Part shown: positions 16,027 to 24,335 of the stretch, one piece after another | Layout of the letters: each line of letters opens with the position of its first letter | Position numbering within the stretch: position 1 is the stretch's first letter | Source of the DNA: JBOGXA01 sp050694175 | GTDB lineage: Bacteria; Actinomycetota; CADDZG01; WHSQ01 | Assembly (NCBI GenBank): GCA_050694175.1 | Contig: JBOGXA010000009.1 | Location: 1-64,000, forward strand | Length of the DNA stretch: 64,000 bases | Reading direction: 5' to 3' | Position numbers and translations under genes: made by a program | Notes under the pieces: generated by a model | What the model saw: only the letters and a program-made list of their open reading frames with translations | Told to the model about the DNA's origin: nothing | Database searches by the model: none

Positions 16027-16914
16027 GTGATTAGACAAGACTTCACAAATCGAGAGGGACTAACGGAGTTCGACGTTCACTGGCACGAACCCGCCAAAAC
16101 GCGGGGAATGTTCACGGCCGTTCTGCGCGTGAAGAATGAGGCGCGGTCTCTCCCCTGGGTCTTGCCGGGACTGCTGAGAGTCGCTGATGCGATAGTCCTG
16201 GTGGACAACGGGTCCGATGACGGAACACCGGCGGTGGCCGAGCAGGTAGCAAAGTCACAGGGCGCCGAGGATAGGCTCGAGGTACTCGAGTACCCCTTCC
16301 AGATCGCCCGCTGCGGGGCCGAACACCTGGGAACCCCTCCCGACTCCGTTCACAGCTTGACGTACTTTTACAACTGGTCGTTCTCACACGTGCAGACTCG
16401 CTACAACTGGAAGTGGGACGGTGACATGGTCCTCACCATCGACGGAGAGCGGAGCTTCAACGAGCTGAAGTGGCAACTCGAGGGACTGGACACGATCATC
16501 CAAATCCCCCGGTATCCGGTCTATGTGGAATCCGAGGACCTTGCCTACGTGGACGCCGACATGAGAAACCGGGAGGCGTGGGCGTGGCCCAACGGATCGG
16601 AGTTCTACTTCGGCAAGGGGGCCGAGTGGGAGATCCCGATATGGCCCTCGGGGCTCCCTTTTACGCGGCTTCCCGAGTGGACCTGTTTTGAGTTGAAATG
16701 GCTGGACGCCGACGAATTCCAGCATTGGTCGCCGACCGAGGACTTCTCGGGCAACACCCGAACAACGCGCAAGGCGCGGGAGTGGGCCGTGTTCCATGAC
16801 ATCAGGGCCGGCCGCGTGCCGTCGGGGCTTCACCGCGTCGAATCTCCCGGATCAACGCATGTTATCGAGCTGCTCCGAGAACCGTCGGCCGCCCAATACG
16901 TGCTTCAGGAGTAG
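16027..16914 (+). CDS. Family 2-like glycosyltransferase
   Basis: 295 residues. The N-terminal half has the GT-A nucleotide-sugar fold: FTAVLRVKNEARSLPWVL, AIVLVDNGSDDGT, and the metal-binding acidic motif WKWDGDMVLT at about residue 133. The second half (FYFGKGAEWEIPIWP, FELKWLDADEFQHWSP) is acidic and aromatic and probably recognises the acceptor. GTG start at 16027, 5 nt after the upstream sulfotransferase stop. It lies between two sulfotransferases, so the sugar it adds is probably close to a sulfation site (inference). No membrane segment is visible, so it acts in the cytoplasm. Confidence 0.8.
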   Translation: MIRQDFTNREGLTEFDVHWHEPAKTRGMFTAVLRVKNEARSLPWVLPGLLRVADAIVLVDNGSDDGTPAVAEQVAKSQGAEDRLEVLEYPFQIARCGAEHLGTPPDSVHSLTYFYNWSFSHVQTRYNWKWDGDMVLTIDGERSFNELKWQLEGLDTIIQIPRYPVYVESEDLAYVDADMRNREAWAWPNGSEFYFGKGAEWEIPIWPSGLPFTRLPEWTCFELKWLDADEFQHWSPTEDFSGNTRTTRKAREWAVFHDIRAGRVPSGLHRVESPGSTHVIELLREPSAAQYVLQE

Positions 16915-16916
16915 AA

Positions 16917-18107
16917 ATGAGTGGGAATTCAACACCTGAAGCTCCCGTTGCCGCCGCACGTGCCGCAGCCCTGGATTCGGAAAGCTTGCCCGCCCAGTCT
17001 GAGGCGATCCCGGAACCCGCGTCGCATATCCTCCGACGGGCGATCGTCCTGGATCGGTATCGGCTCTTCTACGTCCCAGTGCCGAAGGCCGGCTGCACCG
17101 CCCTCCTGTGGTCGCTCGCCGGTCTCGCGCGCGTCAGAGAAAGCGAGTTCGCCGACTCTCCTGGGCGCGAAGTAAGCCGCTTGCTAACGATTCATGACCT
17201 CAGTCGGTGGCCGGAGCCATTCAGGTTTGGTGAGCTTTCCCCCGATGATCGCGAACACGTTCTGGGGGGAGATGATTGGTTTCGCATCACCGTGGTTCGT
17301 CACCCTTTCCGCAGACTGTGGTCCGCGTGGCAGTCCAAGATCCTCCTTGCCGAACCGCAGTTCATCGAGAAGTTCTCATCCCAGCCGTGGTTCCCTGGAC
17401 CGGTAAGGTCCGCCGCTGAGGTCCTCAAGGCATTCCGAGCGTTCCTGGAAGCGCTCCGAGAGGATCCGGACCTCGTGCGTTCCGACGTACATTGGGCTCC
17501 GCAGATCGATCTGATCGACTACCCGCAAGTCTCCTACGATCACATCGGGCACATCGAGGAGCTCGGCAGGACGCTCAACCGCGTCCGAGAGCACGTAAGC
17601 GAGACCAAGGACGCGGTACTTCCAGAGCTGCCGCGCAACAACGTGGGCGCGCTGTCATACTCGGACGAACTCTTCACCGAAGCGGACGTTCGGTTTCTTG
17701 CCGAGATGTACGCGGATGACATGCGAGTATTCGGCTACGAATCTCCTCGGGACGAGGCACTCGGTAACAGCGTGCCGCGATCGTGGACGTCAAGAGCGGA
17801 CACGTTGGCACCTGCCCTCGAGGCGCTGCGCCAGCGCCACGAGCGCGTGGCTGACTTGTATCAGCTGCTGTGGTCGAGACGGAAAGACCTCAGCGAGATG
17901 GAGCGCCGGAGGAAGCGAGAGCGGAAGCTGCGACGCGAGGAGCATCGCCGCAACCAGCGTTTGCAGAAGCGGCTCGTTGAGGCAACGGAACAGCTGCACC
18001 GCATGCGCAACTCCACTACCTGGCGTTACACCGCTCCACTGCGAAGGGCTGGGGCGAGGCTACGGCGCCTGCGACGCGCTCTGAGTCGCGGACGCCAATC
18101 AGGGTGA
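16917..18107 (+). CDS. Carbohydrate sulfotransferase-2-like protein with coiled-coil tail
   Basis: 396 residues. This is a different sulfotransferase branch, like the eukaryotic carbohydrate sulfotransferases: the 5' loop is RLFYVPVPKAGCTALLWSL at about residue 48, and the 3' motif is VVRHPFRRLWSAWQSKI at about 126. The fold ends near residue 280. A coiled coil rich in Arg and Glu follows (about 300-396: ERRRKRERKLRREEHRRNQ and onward), with a basic end. The tail could tether the enzyme to a membrane or complex. It is the last gene of the ST-GT-ST run. Confidence 0.8.
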   Translation: MSGNSTPEAPVAAARAAALDSESLPAQSEAIPEPASHILRRAIVLDRYRLFYVPVPKAGCTALLWSLAGLARVRESEFADSPGREVSRLLTIHDLSRWPEPFRFGELSPDDREHVLGGDDWFRITVVRHPFRRLWSAWQSKILLAEPQFIEKFSSQPWFPGPVRSAAEVLKAFRAFLEALREDPDLVRSDVHWAPQIDLIDYPQVSYDHIGHIEELGRTLNRVREHVSETKDAVLPELPRNNVGALSYSDELFTEADVRFLAEMYADDMRVFGYESPRDEALGNSVPRSWTSRADTLAPALEALRQRHERVADLYQLLWSRRKDLSEMERRRKRERKLRREEHRRNQRLQKRLVEATEQLHRMRNSTTWRYTAPLRRAGARLRRLRRALSRGRQSG

Positions 18108-18156
18108 CGCTACGCTGAGCGTCTCCCATGAGGAACAACACAAGTCCGGCACGGTA

Positions 18157-20124
18157 GTGAGGATCCAGGAGAGCCGACCCGTTCCCTCCGGCGTCGTTGG
18201 GGTCGCGGCGGTTTTCGCCGCGCTCGCTGCCGTTTTCCTGTGGCTGAACATGCTGGCGTCCCCGTACCGGCTCGCACGCGGACTACTCGAGGGTAGCCGC
18301 CACCTTTCGACGGCGGAGAGGATGCTGTCGAGCGGCAGAGTGAGAGCCGCGCGCTTCGAGACCTTGGCGGCCGAAGCGGCGGCCGATCGTGCCCGGGGAG
18401 CCTTCTCCGATCCGAACCCGTTGATCGACGTCGCCGCCGCCATTCCTCCGGTTGGTGACGCCCTTGGGGAAGTCGACCACATCGTCAGGGCCATGGAGCT
18501 GTCCGCCGACGCAGCGGTTGGCACGCTTACTGTCGCCGACAATGCCCTTCGAGGGGGCCTGATCGCACGCGATCCGGAGAATCCCAAAGGAGGCTCGATC
18601 ATCGACATGGCGCGCATAGAGAAGGCAGCCGAGACCATCACCGCGGTCGGTGATGCAGCGCGCTCGGTGGTCGACCAGCTGGGGATGATCCAACTCGACA
18701 AACTCCCGGCCCGGGCGCGATCTCGGGTGACGCGCGCTCTGAGGGATGCGCGCGAAGCTGTAACGCGGATCAAGAACGCGGAGGACGGGTTTGCTGTTCT
18801 TCCGACCGTTCTCGGGGCCGACACGAAGCGCACCTATCTCCTCGGCTTTCAGAATCCGGCCGAGCAGCGAGGAACTGGAGGGGCGATCCTGCAATTCAAG
18901 GTACTGGAGTTGGACAACGGCCGACTCACCCTCGAAGACATCGAGGGAGGGAAGGTGCCCGGGAGCGTATACAACCTCGATCAGGAGCGCCGCACGTACG
19001 ACATCCCACTCCCCGAGAACGCGTGGATCGTGAAGGAGATCGAGGATGCCCAGCGGTTCGGCAACTCGAACTGGTCCCCCGACTGGCCGCTTTCGGCACG
19101 GCTGATGATCAGGTACGCAAGAAAATCGGCGCAGGAGATCAAAGAGCTCGAGGTACCCGAGCTGGACGGGTTCATCGTCGTGGATCCGCTCGCGGTCAAA
19201 GAAATGATGGCTGGGGTGGGGCCGTTCAGGACCGCCCGATCGCACGACCGGATCACGCCGAGAAACGTGGTCAACTTCGTCCTCTACGAGGCCTACGGGA
19301 AGTATCCGTCGCCGGGCAGACGGCGCGCCGTGCTCGCACAAATCGTCGACGGCTTCTTCAATAGGGCTCTCGCTCCCCCCCGGCCGGAAGGACTGGCGCG
19401 CGGAACGGGCGAGGCGCTGTTGAAGAAGAATGTCCAAATCTGGATGAAGGATCCAGAGATTCAGAAGTACATCAAGCACATGAACTGGGACGGCGGGATC
19501 GAACGAGCGAAACGTTCCGATTACGTGTTCGTGGTGGAACAGAACGTTGGTGGGAACAAGCTCGACTACTTCGATGTCCACGCGAACGAAGTGAAGGTGA
19601 CCATCCAGGGACGAGACGCGCTTGCATCGACCGAGATGCGCGTGCGCAACGGTGTGTTCAGCCCCCAGCCGAGCTGGATCATGGGCGATGCGGGCCCCGT
19701 TCATCAACCGATGATGAACCTCTATGTTCCGCGCCGGGCCGAGCTCCTCTCGTCGGACGTGGACGGAGAGCGGATCGATACCCCCCTACCGGCCGTGTGG
19801 ACCGAGGGGGGACCTCCCGAGCATCTCGAATCCGGAAAGAAGGTGTGGTCGGCCACATTGCGAATCCCCCCTCAGCAGGAGGGTTCGGTCAGGTTTGACT
19901 ACCGGGTACCCGCCGTGGTTCGAAGGGTGGGGAACCGCAATGTCTACGAGCTCGTGGTTCAAAGCCAGCGCAAGGTCAACCCGGAGATGCTTACGATCAG
20001 GCTGTCACTACCGGAGGGGGCGAAGGGCATCAGGGCCGAGGGTTGGAAGCACGACGGAAGCACCCTCGTATGGCAACGGATGCTGAAGGGGGACGTGGCT
20101 CTTGAGGTTTCGTGGCAGGAGTGA
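18157..20124 (+). CDS. DUF4012 family membrane-anchored protein
   Basis: 655 residues. One membrane segment near the N-terminus (about 9-31, VVGVAAVFAALAAVFLWLNM) leaves the rest outside. A helical region follows (about 45-200), then the DUF4012 core beginning with TYLLGFQNPAEQRGTGG and including PELDGFIVVDPLAVKEMM. The end is beta-rich (QEGSVRFDYRVPAVVRR). The function is unknown, but the family is common near actinobacterial polysaccharide genes, and the core has a distant resemblance to cell-wall ligase domains (inference). The start is a GTG at 18157. It lies 49 nt after the last sulfotransferase gene and probably belongs to the same glycan locus. Confidence 0.85.
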   Translation: MRIQESRPVPSGVVGVAAVFAALAAVFLWLNMLASPYRLARGLLEGSRHLSTAERMLSSGRVRAARFETLAAEAAADRARGAFSDPNPLIDVAAAIPPVGDALGEVDHIVRAMELSADAAVGTLTVADNALRGGLIARDPENPKGGSIIDMARIEKAAETITAVGDAARSVVDQLGMIQLDKLPARARSRVTRALRDAREAVTRIKNAEDGFAVLPTVLGADTKRTYLLGFQNPAEQRGTGGAILQFKVLELDNGRLTLEDIEGGKVPGSVYNLDQERRTYDIPLPENAWIVKEIEDAQRFGNSNWSPDWPLSARLMIRYARKSAQEIKELEVPELDGFIVVDPLAVKEMMAGVGPFRTARSHDRITPRNVVNFVLYEAYGKYPSPGRRRAVLAQIVDGFFNRALAPPRPEGLARGTGEALLKKNVQIWMKDPEIQKYIKHMNWDGGIERAKRSDYVFVVEQNVGGNKLDYFDVHANEVKVTIQGRDALASTEMRVRNGVFSPQPSWIMGDAGPVHQPMMNLYVPRRAELLSSDVDGERIDTPLPAVWTEGGPPEHLESGKKVWSATLRIPPQQEGSVRFDYRVPAVVRRVGNRNVYELVVQSQRKVNPEMLTIRLSLPEGAKGIRAEGWKHDGSTLVWQRMLKGDVALEVSWQE

Positions 20125-20154
20125 CGAGGACGTCTGAGCGGGTCTCGACCCCAC

Positions 20155-20171
20155 CACCTGCGATGCAGGTG
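20155..20171. terminator. Short hairpin between convergent genes
   Basis: CACCTGC and GCAGGTG form a 7-bp stem with a 3-nt loop in the 52-nt gap between the DUF4012 and phosphodiesterase genes. No T run follows on either strand. Confidence 0.3.
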
Positions 20172-20176
20172 CCGGC

Positions 20177-21811
20177 TCATCGCGTCGCGCACGTCCAGAC
20201 GCGATCCAGGTCGCGGCTGGGGATCGCAGCGGCGAACAGCCTGGAGTTCCGTTTCGTGCGGTACGCACTCGGGATCTCCTCTCCGGCGGGTACGTTGTCG
20301 CGCAATCGGTAGTCGGCGAGAAAACGGGCGATCCTGCGCGCGTTGCGAGGCTCGCGAGCGTGACGGCTCAACCACAGTCCGACGGGGCGAGCTTTGAGGA
20401 CGGAGCGCGGCTCGGAACCCTCCATCTGGCGATTGACGTCGGCCACGACCTCATTGAGGCTGATCGGCCACCCTCCTGTCGCCTGCGCCCTGGGTGTCTG
20501 CCCATGATCCGCCGTCAGGATGATCACCCATCTATTGGCGCCGACGTTCTGGTCGAGCCATTCGACGATGTCGCCGATCCCCCGGTCCGAGTAGTGAAGG
20601 GCTGATTCAACCTCACGACTCGCCATGTTGTACTGATGACCGAGCAGATCGATCTGTTTGAAGTTCGTGAAGAACAGGTCGGTGACGTCGTCGATTCCAT
20701 AACCTCCGCGTTCGAGCAAGAGGCGTATGGCCGCCGATTGGTATGCGAGGAACACCGGACTCTCGACTTGGGACGCGGCATCGTTGAGTCTGTGCCCTAG
20801 CCACTTGCCATCAATCTTCCCATCGTCCGCATCAACGGGTCGAACGAAGTCCTCAAGCGCGAGTTCGCGTAGAAAGTAGCCGGGCAACGAGAAGTACTTG
20901 CGGTTGGTTATCGGGACACCGGTCTCTCTGTCGAACATCACGGCCAGATCGCGATCGCCGCCTTCGATGGACGCGCCGTGTCCGATCATTCCGAGGTGCC
21001 ACTTGTGCTCGGCGAGCATCCCGATAAGGGCCGCATTGTCCGTCGATTTGTCATAGTCATCGGCCAGCGCGCTTATCCGGACGCTCTGGGGGTCCATGTC
21101 TGAGAAAGCCTCGGGAAAGCGTCCTCGCTTCCGCATGGGGATGTCGACGATGCCATGCGCTCGCGGGTAGGCGCCCGTTCCCAGATTCGTATGTACGGCC
21201 GGAGTGACGGACGGCGACGAGCCAACGGTCGCGTTGGTGATGCTCGTGCCCATGTCACCGATTCTCTCGAGCTCCGGCCATGCGTTCGGCCATCGATCGA
21301 GCACGTTTCCCCCACCCCCGTCCCACACGATCGTCATGATCACGCGCGGTCTCTCGGGCCTCTGGTTGGCGGGGACGAGAGCTTCGGTTATCGCCGTTCC
21401 CGGCCTCCCCGCCGGCATCGTCGTACCGGTGAGCTCGGCGATCGTCGGTGCGATATCGACGGTCGTCACCTCACGATCCAGCGAGATCTCGCCCTGCGAC
21501 CTGATGAACCCGGGTCCGTAGAGAACAAGCGGAATCCTCTGAAGGTACGGCCACGGGCCGGAGTGCGACCAATTTGAGAAGCCTCCGAAGTAATTCGGCG
21601 CGCGCGCCACCATCTGCAAGTCGTGGCCGCGACCCGGCGCGTACCCGCGTCGGATGCGGCGCAGATAGTCGATTGGCAGCGAGCAGGCCGCTTCCATCCA
21701 CGGGCTCCCGGCGAGCGCGCGGGGGCGGTCGCCGGTCGGGGGGCTTGTGCAGCTTCCCGCGACAAGCACGACGGTCACTAAAAGGGCAGCAAAACGAAAC
21801 GCTTTTCTCAC
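20177..21811 (-). CDS. Alkaline phosphatase superfamily lipoprotein (type I phosphodiesterase-like)
   Basis: 544 residues. A lipoprotein signal (AALLVTVVLVAGSCTS, lipobox Cys at about 21) places it on the outer face of the membrane. The core from about residue 155 has MTIVWDGGGGNVLDRW (metal ligand), the nucleophile region TVGSSPSVTPAVHTNLGTG, and the late metal motif ILTADHGQTP. Unusually, the segment IPLVLYGPGFI and DIAPTIAELTG, which normally closes the family's fold at the C-terminus, here comes before the core, at about residues 85-125. This looks like a circular permutation. It may cleave phosphodiesters or phosphoglycerol groups from surface glycans (inference). Confidence 0.85.
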   Translation of the reverse strand: MRKAFRFAALLVTVVLVAGSCTSPPTGDRPRALAGSPWMEAACSLPIDYLRRIRRGYAPGRGHDLQMVARAPNYFGGFSNWSHSGPWPYLQRIPLVLYGPGFIRSQGEISLDREVTTVDIAPTIAELTGTTMPAGRPGTAITEALVPANQRPERPRVIMTIVWDGGGGNVLDRWPNAWPELERIGDMGTSITNATVGSSPSVTPAVHTNLGTGAYPRAHGIVDIPMRKRGRFPEAFSDMDPQSVRISALADDYDKSTDNAALIGMLAEHKWHLGMIGHGASIEGGDRDLAVMFDRETGVPITNRKYFSLPGYFLRELALEDFVRPVDADDGKIDGKWLGHRLNDAASQVESPVFLAYQSAAIRLLLERGGYGIDDVTDLFFTNFKQIDLLGHQYNMASREVESALHYSDRGIGDIVEWLDQNVGANRWVIILTADHGQTPRAQATGGWPISLNEVVADVNRQMEGSEPRSVLKARPVGLWLSRHAREPRNARRIARFLADYRLRDNVPAGEEIPSAYRTKRNSRLFAAAIPSRDLDRVWTCATR

Positions 21812-21850
21812 AGTTCGACCATCGTCCTGGATGTGACGGCTAGAGATGGC

Positions 21851-22228
21851 TCAGGCCTTGCGCGCGGCCTCTAGATTATCGACGGCGAAGATCATTTCGG
21901 TCTCTCCGGCATCGCGTTTTGCGACATAGGCCGCGGAGATCTTCACACCCGCGTCGGAGAGGCTGCGACAGTAGCGGCCCAGTTCTCCCGGCCGGTCGTC
22001 GAGCGTCGCCGACATCACGGCGCGCGCGCCCTCAACCTTGAAACCGTTCGACGCCAGGATCTCGCCGGCGTCTTCCCCGTCGTCGACTACGAGATGAATG
22101 ACACCGCGTCCGTTGTAGGTCGTTGCCGAGAGAGTCTCGATGTTGACGTCCGCGCTCCCGAGTAGCTCCCCGATGTCGGCGAGTATCCCCGGCCGGTCGT
22201 CGACTGTGACGATGAGCTCCTCGAGCAT
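21851..22228 (-). CDS. Tandem ACT-domain protein
   Basis: 125 residues made of two ACT-like halves: EELIVTVDDRPGILADIGELL near the N-terminus and ARAVMSATLDDRPGELGRY in the middle. The shared DDRPG turn is where ACT domains bind amino acids. No catalytic or DNA-binding domain is attached, so this is a stand-alone sensor or regulator of amino-acid metabolism; the partner is unknown. A TAATCT hexamer stands 6 nt before the ATG and there is no Shine-Dalgarno sequence, so the gene is probably expressed from its own leaderless promoter. Confidence 0.85.
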   Translation of the reverse strand: MLEELIVTVDDRPGILADIGELLGSADVNIETLSATTYNGRGVIHLVVDDGEDAGEILASNGFKVEGARAVMSATLDDRPGELGRYCRSLSDAGVKISAAYVAKRDAGETEMIFAVDNLEAARKA

Positions 22229-22234
22229 GCTTAC

Positions 22235-22240
22235 AGATTA
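22235..22240 (-). promoter_or_regulatory. Leaderless-type -10 element of the ACT-domain gene
   Basis: TAATCT on the minus strand ends 6 nt (GTAAGC) before the ATG at 22228; no Shine-Dalgarno sequence is visible. Confidence 0.5.
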
Positions 22241-22268
22241 CCCCTCCGTGCCGGCCCGAGGATCAGGC

Positions 22269-23726
22269 CTAATGGGCTCCCTCGGCGCTGAGAACAGCTC
22301 GAAGCGTGCGCCACAGGATCCACAGGTCGAGAGACAGCGACCAGTTCTGGATGTAGAAGAGGTCGTAGCGAATGTAGTCGGAGAAAGAGGTATCCGTGCG
22401 GCCACTCACCTGCCATAGGCCGGTGATGCCGGGCTTGACTCTCAGGCGGTTGCGCACCCAGTCGTCGTACTGTTCGACTTCGGCGGGGAGCGCAGGGCGG
22501 GGACCAACGAGGCTCATATCGCCGCGTAAGACGTTGTAGAGCTGCGGGAGCTCATCCAGCGAGAAGCGCCTGAGAAGCTTGCCGGCCCTGGTCACTCGCG
22601 GATCCTCCTTGAGCTTGAACAGCAGACCCGGTCCTTCGGAAAGGTGCTCCAGTTCGGCTCGACGATCCTCGGCGTCGTGGACCATTGTCCGGAATTTCCA
22701 GCACGTGAAGGCCTTGCCGTCACGCCCAATCCGCACCTGTTTGAAGAACGCTCCTCCGGGCGAGTCCTTCTTGATCCACGCGATCGTCGCAATCAGGAAC
22801 GGCGCCAGCACGATCAGGCCAATCGCCGACCCGACCACATCGAGGGTTCGCTTTATCGTGCGCTGCAACCTGTCCATTCCCGTGCGCCGGACGTACAACA
22901 AAGGAACACCTGCAACCGATTGCACCGTCATACGGGAGGCCATGAGGTCGATCGTCCCAGAAGTGATCTGAAGATCGATATTTACGTCCTGGAGTTCCCA
23001 GAACATGCGGTTGAGACGAGCCGCGTCGAATGCGGTTGCCGCAACCAGGACGAGAGTGGCGCGATGCTCCCGGATCAGCGCACGCAGGTCCGCCGTGGAT
23101 CCGAGAACGACATGACCGTTTCCCACTTCCTGACCTGGGGGGGTCGAATCATCGACGAAGCCGAGGATGCGATAGCCGAGCCACGCCTCCCGCTCCAGCG
23201 TCCGGGCAACGGTCCGCGCTTCGTGATTCGCGCCGAGTACGATCGTTCTCGTGGCATCGCCGCCACGGCGGCGCATGAAGTGCAGAGTCTTTCGAACGAT
23301 CAGCCGTTCTCCCCCGACCATGACGAGCCCGGCCCCCAGAGCGAGCAGAACCCAGCCGCGGGCTAGATCGAGTTTGAGAACCGAGTCCGTCACGAAAATG
23401 ACTACGACGCCGGCGATGACTCCGTGAAATAGCTGTTTGAACTCGTTGATCGGGCTCAGGACCTGGCGCGGTTCATAAAGCCCATACATCCAAAACAACA
23501 GCAGCCACGTGGGCGTCGCCAGCAAGGCGAGGATTGTGTAGTCAACGTCTTTGGCCGGTGAGCTATCCATCACCTCGAAACGAATGATGGATGCGAGAAA
23601 CAGCGCAGCAGAGACGGCGAGACCGTCGGCCAGAACACGCAGCGCGATGCGTCGAGCACTGCGCTTGGCCAGGGGCTCTGGGTGCCGGGTGGCCAGCGGT
23701 TCGATCTTTGTCGCAGTTTGCGCCAA
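22269..23726 (-). CDS. Undecaprenyl-phosphate sugar phosphotransferase (WbaP/WcaJ type)
   Basis: 485 residues. This family starts glycan assembly by moving a sugar phosphate from a nucleotide sugar to undecaprenyl phosphate. Four or five hydrophobic segments (about 25-135) precede a nucleotide-binding-like domain (about 140-270, with TIVLGANHEARTVARTLE). The transferase domain (about 280-480) has the reentrant helix, KFRTMVHDAEDRRAEL, RRFSLDELPQLYNVLRGDMSL, VGPRPALP and KPGITGLWQVSGR, all intact. The start is a TTG at 23726 (AQTATK) 6 nt after TAGGAC. It belongs with the glycan genes to its left by function, although 4 kb separate them. It lies downstream of sufU, with a 162-nt gap. Confidence 0.93.
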   Translation of the reverse strand: MAQTATKIEPLATRHPEPLAKRSARRIALRVLADGLAVSAALFLASIIRFEVMDSSPAKDVDYTILALLATPTWLLLFWMYGLYEPRQVLSPINEFKQLFHGVIAGVVVIFVTDSVLKLDLARGWVLLALGAGLVMVGGERLIVRKTLHFMRRRGGDATRTIVLGANHEARTVARTLEREAWLGYRILGFVDDSTPPGQEVGNGHVVLGSTADLRALIREHRATLVLVAATAFDAARLNRMFWELQDVNIDLQITSGTIDLMASRMTVQSVAGVPLLYVRRTGMDRLQRTIKRTLDVVGSAIGLIVLAPFLIATIAWIKKDSPGGAFFKQVRIGRDGKAFTCWKFRTMVHDAEDRRAELEHLSEGPGLLFKLKEDPRVTRAGKLLRRFSLDELPQLYNVLRGDMSLVGPRPALPAEVEQYDDWVRNRLRVKPGITGLWQVSGRTDTSFSDYIRYDLFYIQNWSLSLDLWILWRTLRAVLSAEGAH

Positions 23727-23888
23727 GGCGCCGTCCTACAGGTAGCCGGGCCCCCGCGGGGGCTCCTCGATGACGGCCTTTTCGGTGCAAGGCGAGGCGT
23801 CCATAACCTCAGATGATAGAGGAGCGGCCGTCTCGACCGGATGTACCTTCAGATCACGGCTCCACGGCGACCGGCAGCGAGGGCCCGG

Positions 23889-24335
23889 CTATTCGCCGGC
23901 CCGGTCGCCTTCCTCGAGGCCCTCGAGCAGGGTGTTCCACCCGAGCAGCGCGCACTTGATGCGCACGGGGTACTTAACGACCCCTTTGAGCGAGACAAGG
24001 TCGCCGAGCTCGTCCGGATCGCCGTCCTCCTCGCCCGCCATCATCCGCTTGATCGAGTCCGCCAGCGCGGCTGCATCTTTGGCGCTCAGCCCCTTGACCC
24101 TCTCGGTCATCATTGATGCGCTCGCAAGCGAGATCGAACACCCCTTGCCCTCGAACGCGATGCCCTCGAGTGTGTCACCGTTGAATCTCAGGAAGAGCTC
24201 GATCTCGTCACCACACAACGGATTGTTGCGCTCGAGCGCGACATCGTGGGGATCCAGCCTTCCCTTGTTGCGCGGCGACCGATAGTGATCGAGGATGACT
24301 TCCTTGTAAAGCTCCTCGAGGCTCAGGCGAACCAC
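23889..24335 (-). CDS. sufU: SufU-type Fe-S assembly / zinc-dependent sulfurtransferase
   Basis: 148 residues. SufU accepts sulfur from SufS in Gram-positive bacteria and is a zinc protein related to IscU. The three ligand Cys are present in NPLCGDEIELF, GKGCSISLASAS and RIKCALLGW, and the insertion between the second and third Cys is typical of SufU rather than IscU. The start is the GTG at 24335 (VRLSLEELYKEV), which overlaps the last codons of sufS by 13 nt, so translation is coupled. The same frame stays open further upstream, but that part is only antisense-like noise within sufS. It is the last gene of the operon. Confidence 0.92.
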   Translation of the reverse strand: MVRLSLEELYKEVILDHYRSPRNKGRLDPHDVALERNNPLCGDEIELFLRFNGDTLEGIAFEGKGCSISLASASMMTERVKGLSAKDAAALADSIKRMMAGEEDGDPDELGDLVSLKGVVKYPVRIKCALLGWNTLLEGLEEGDRAGE

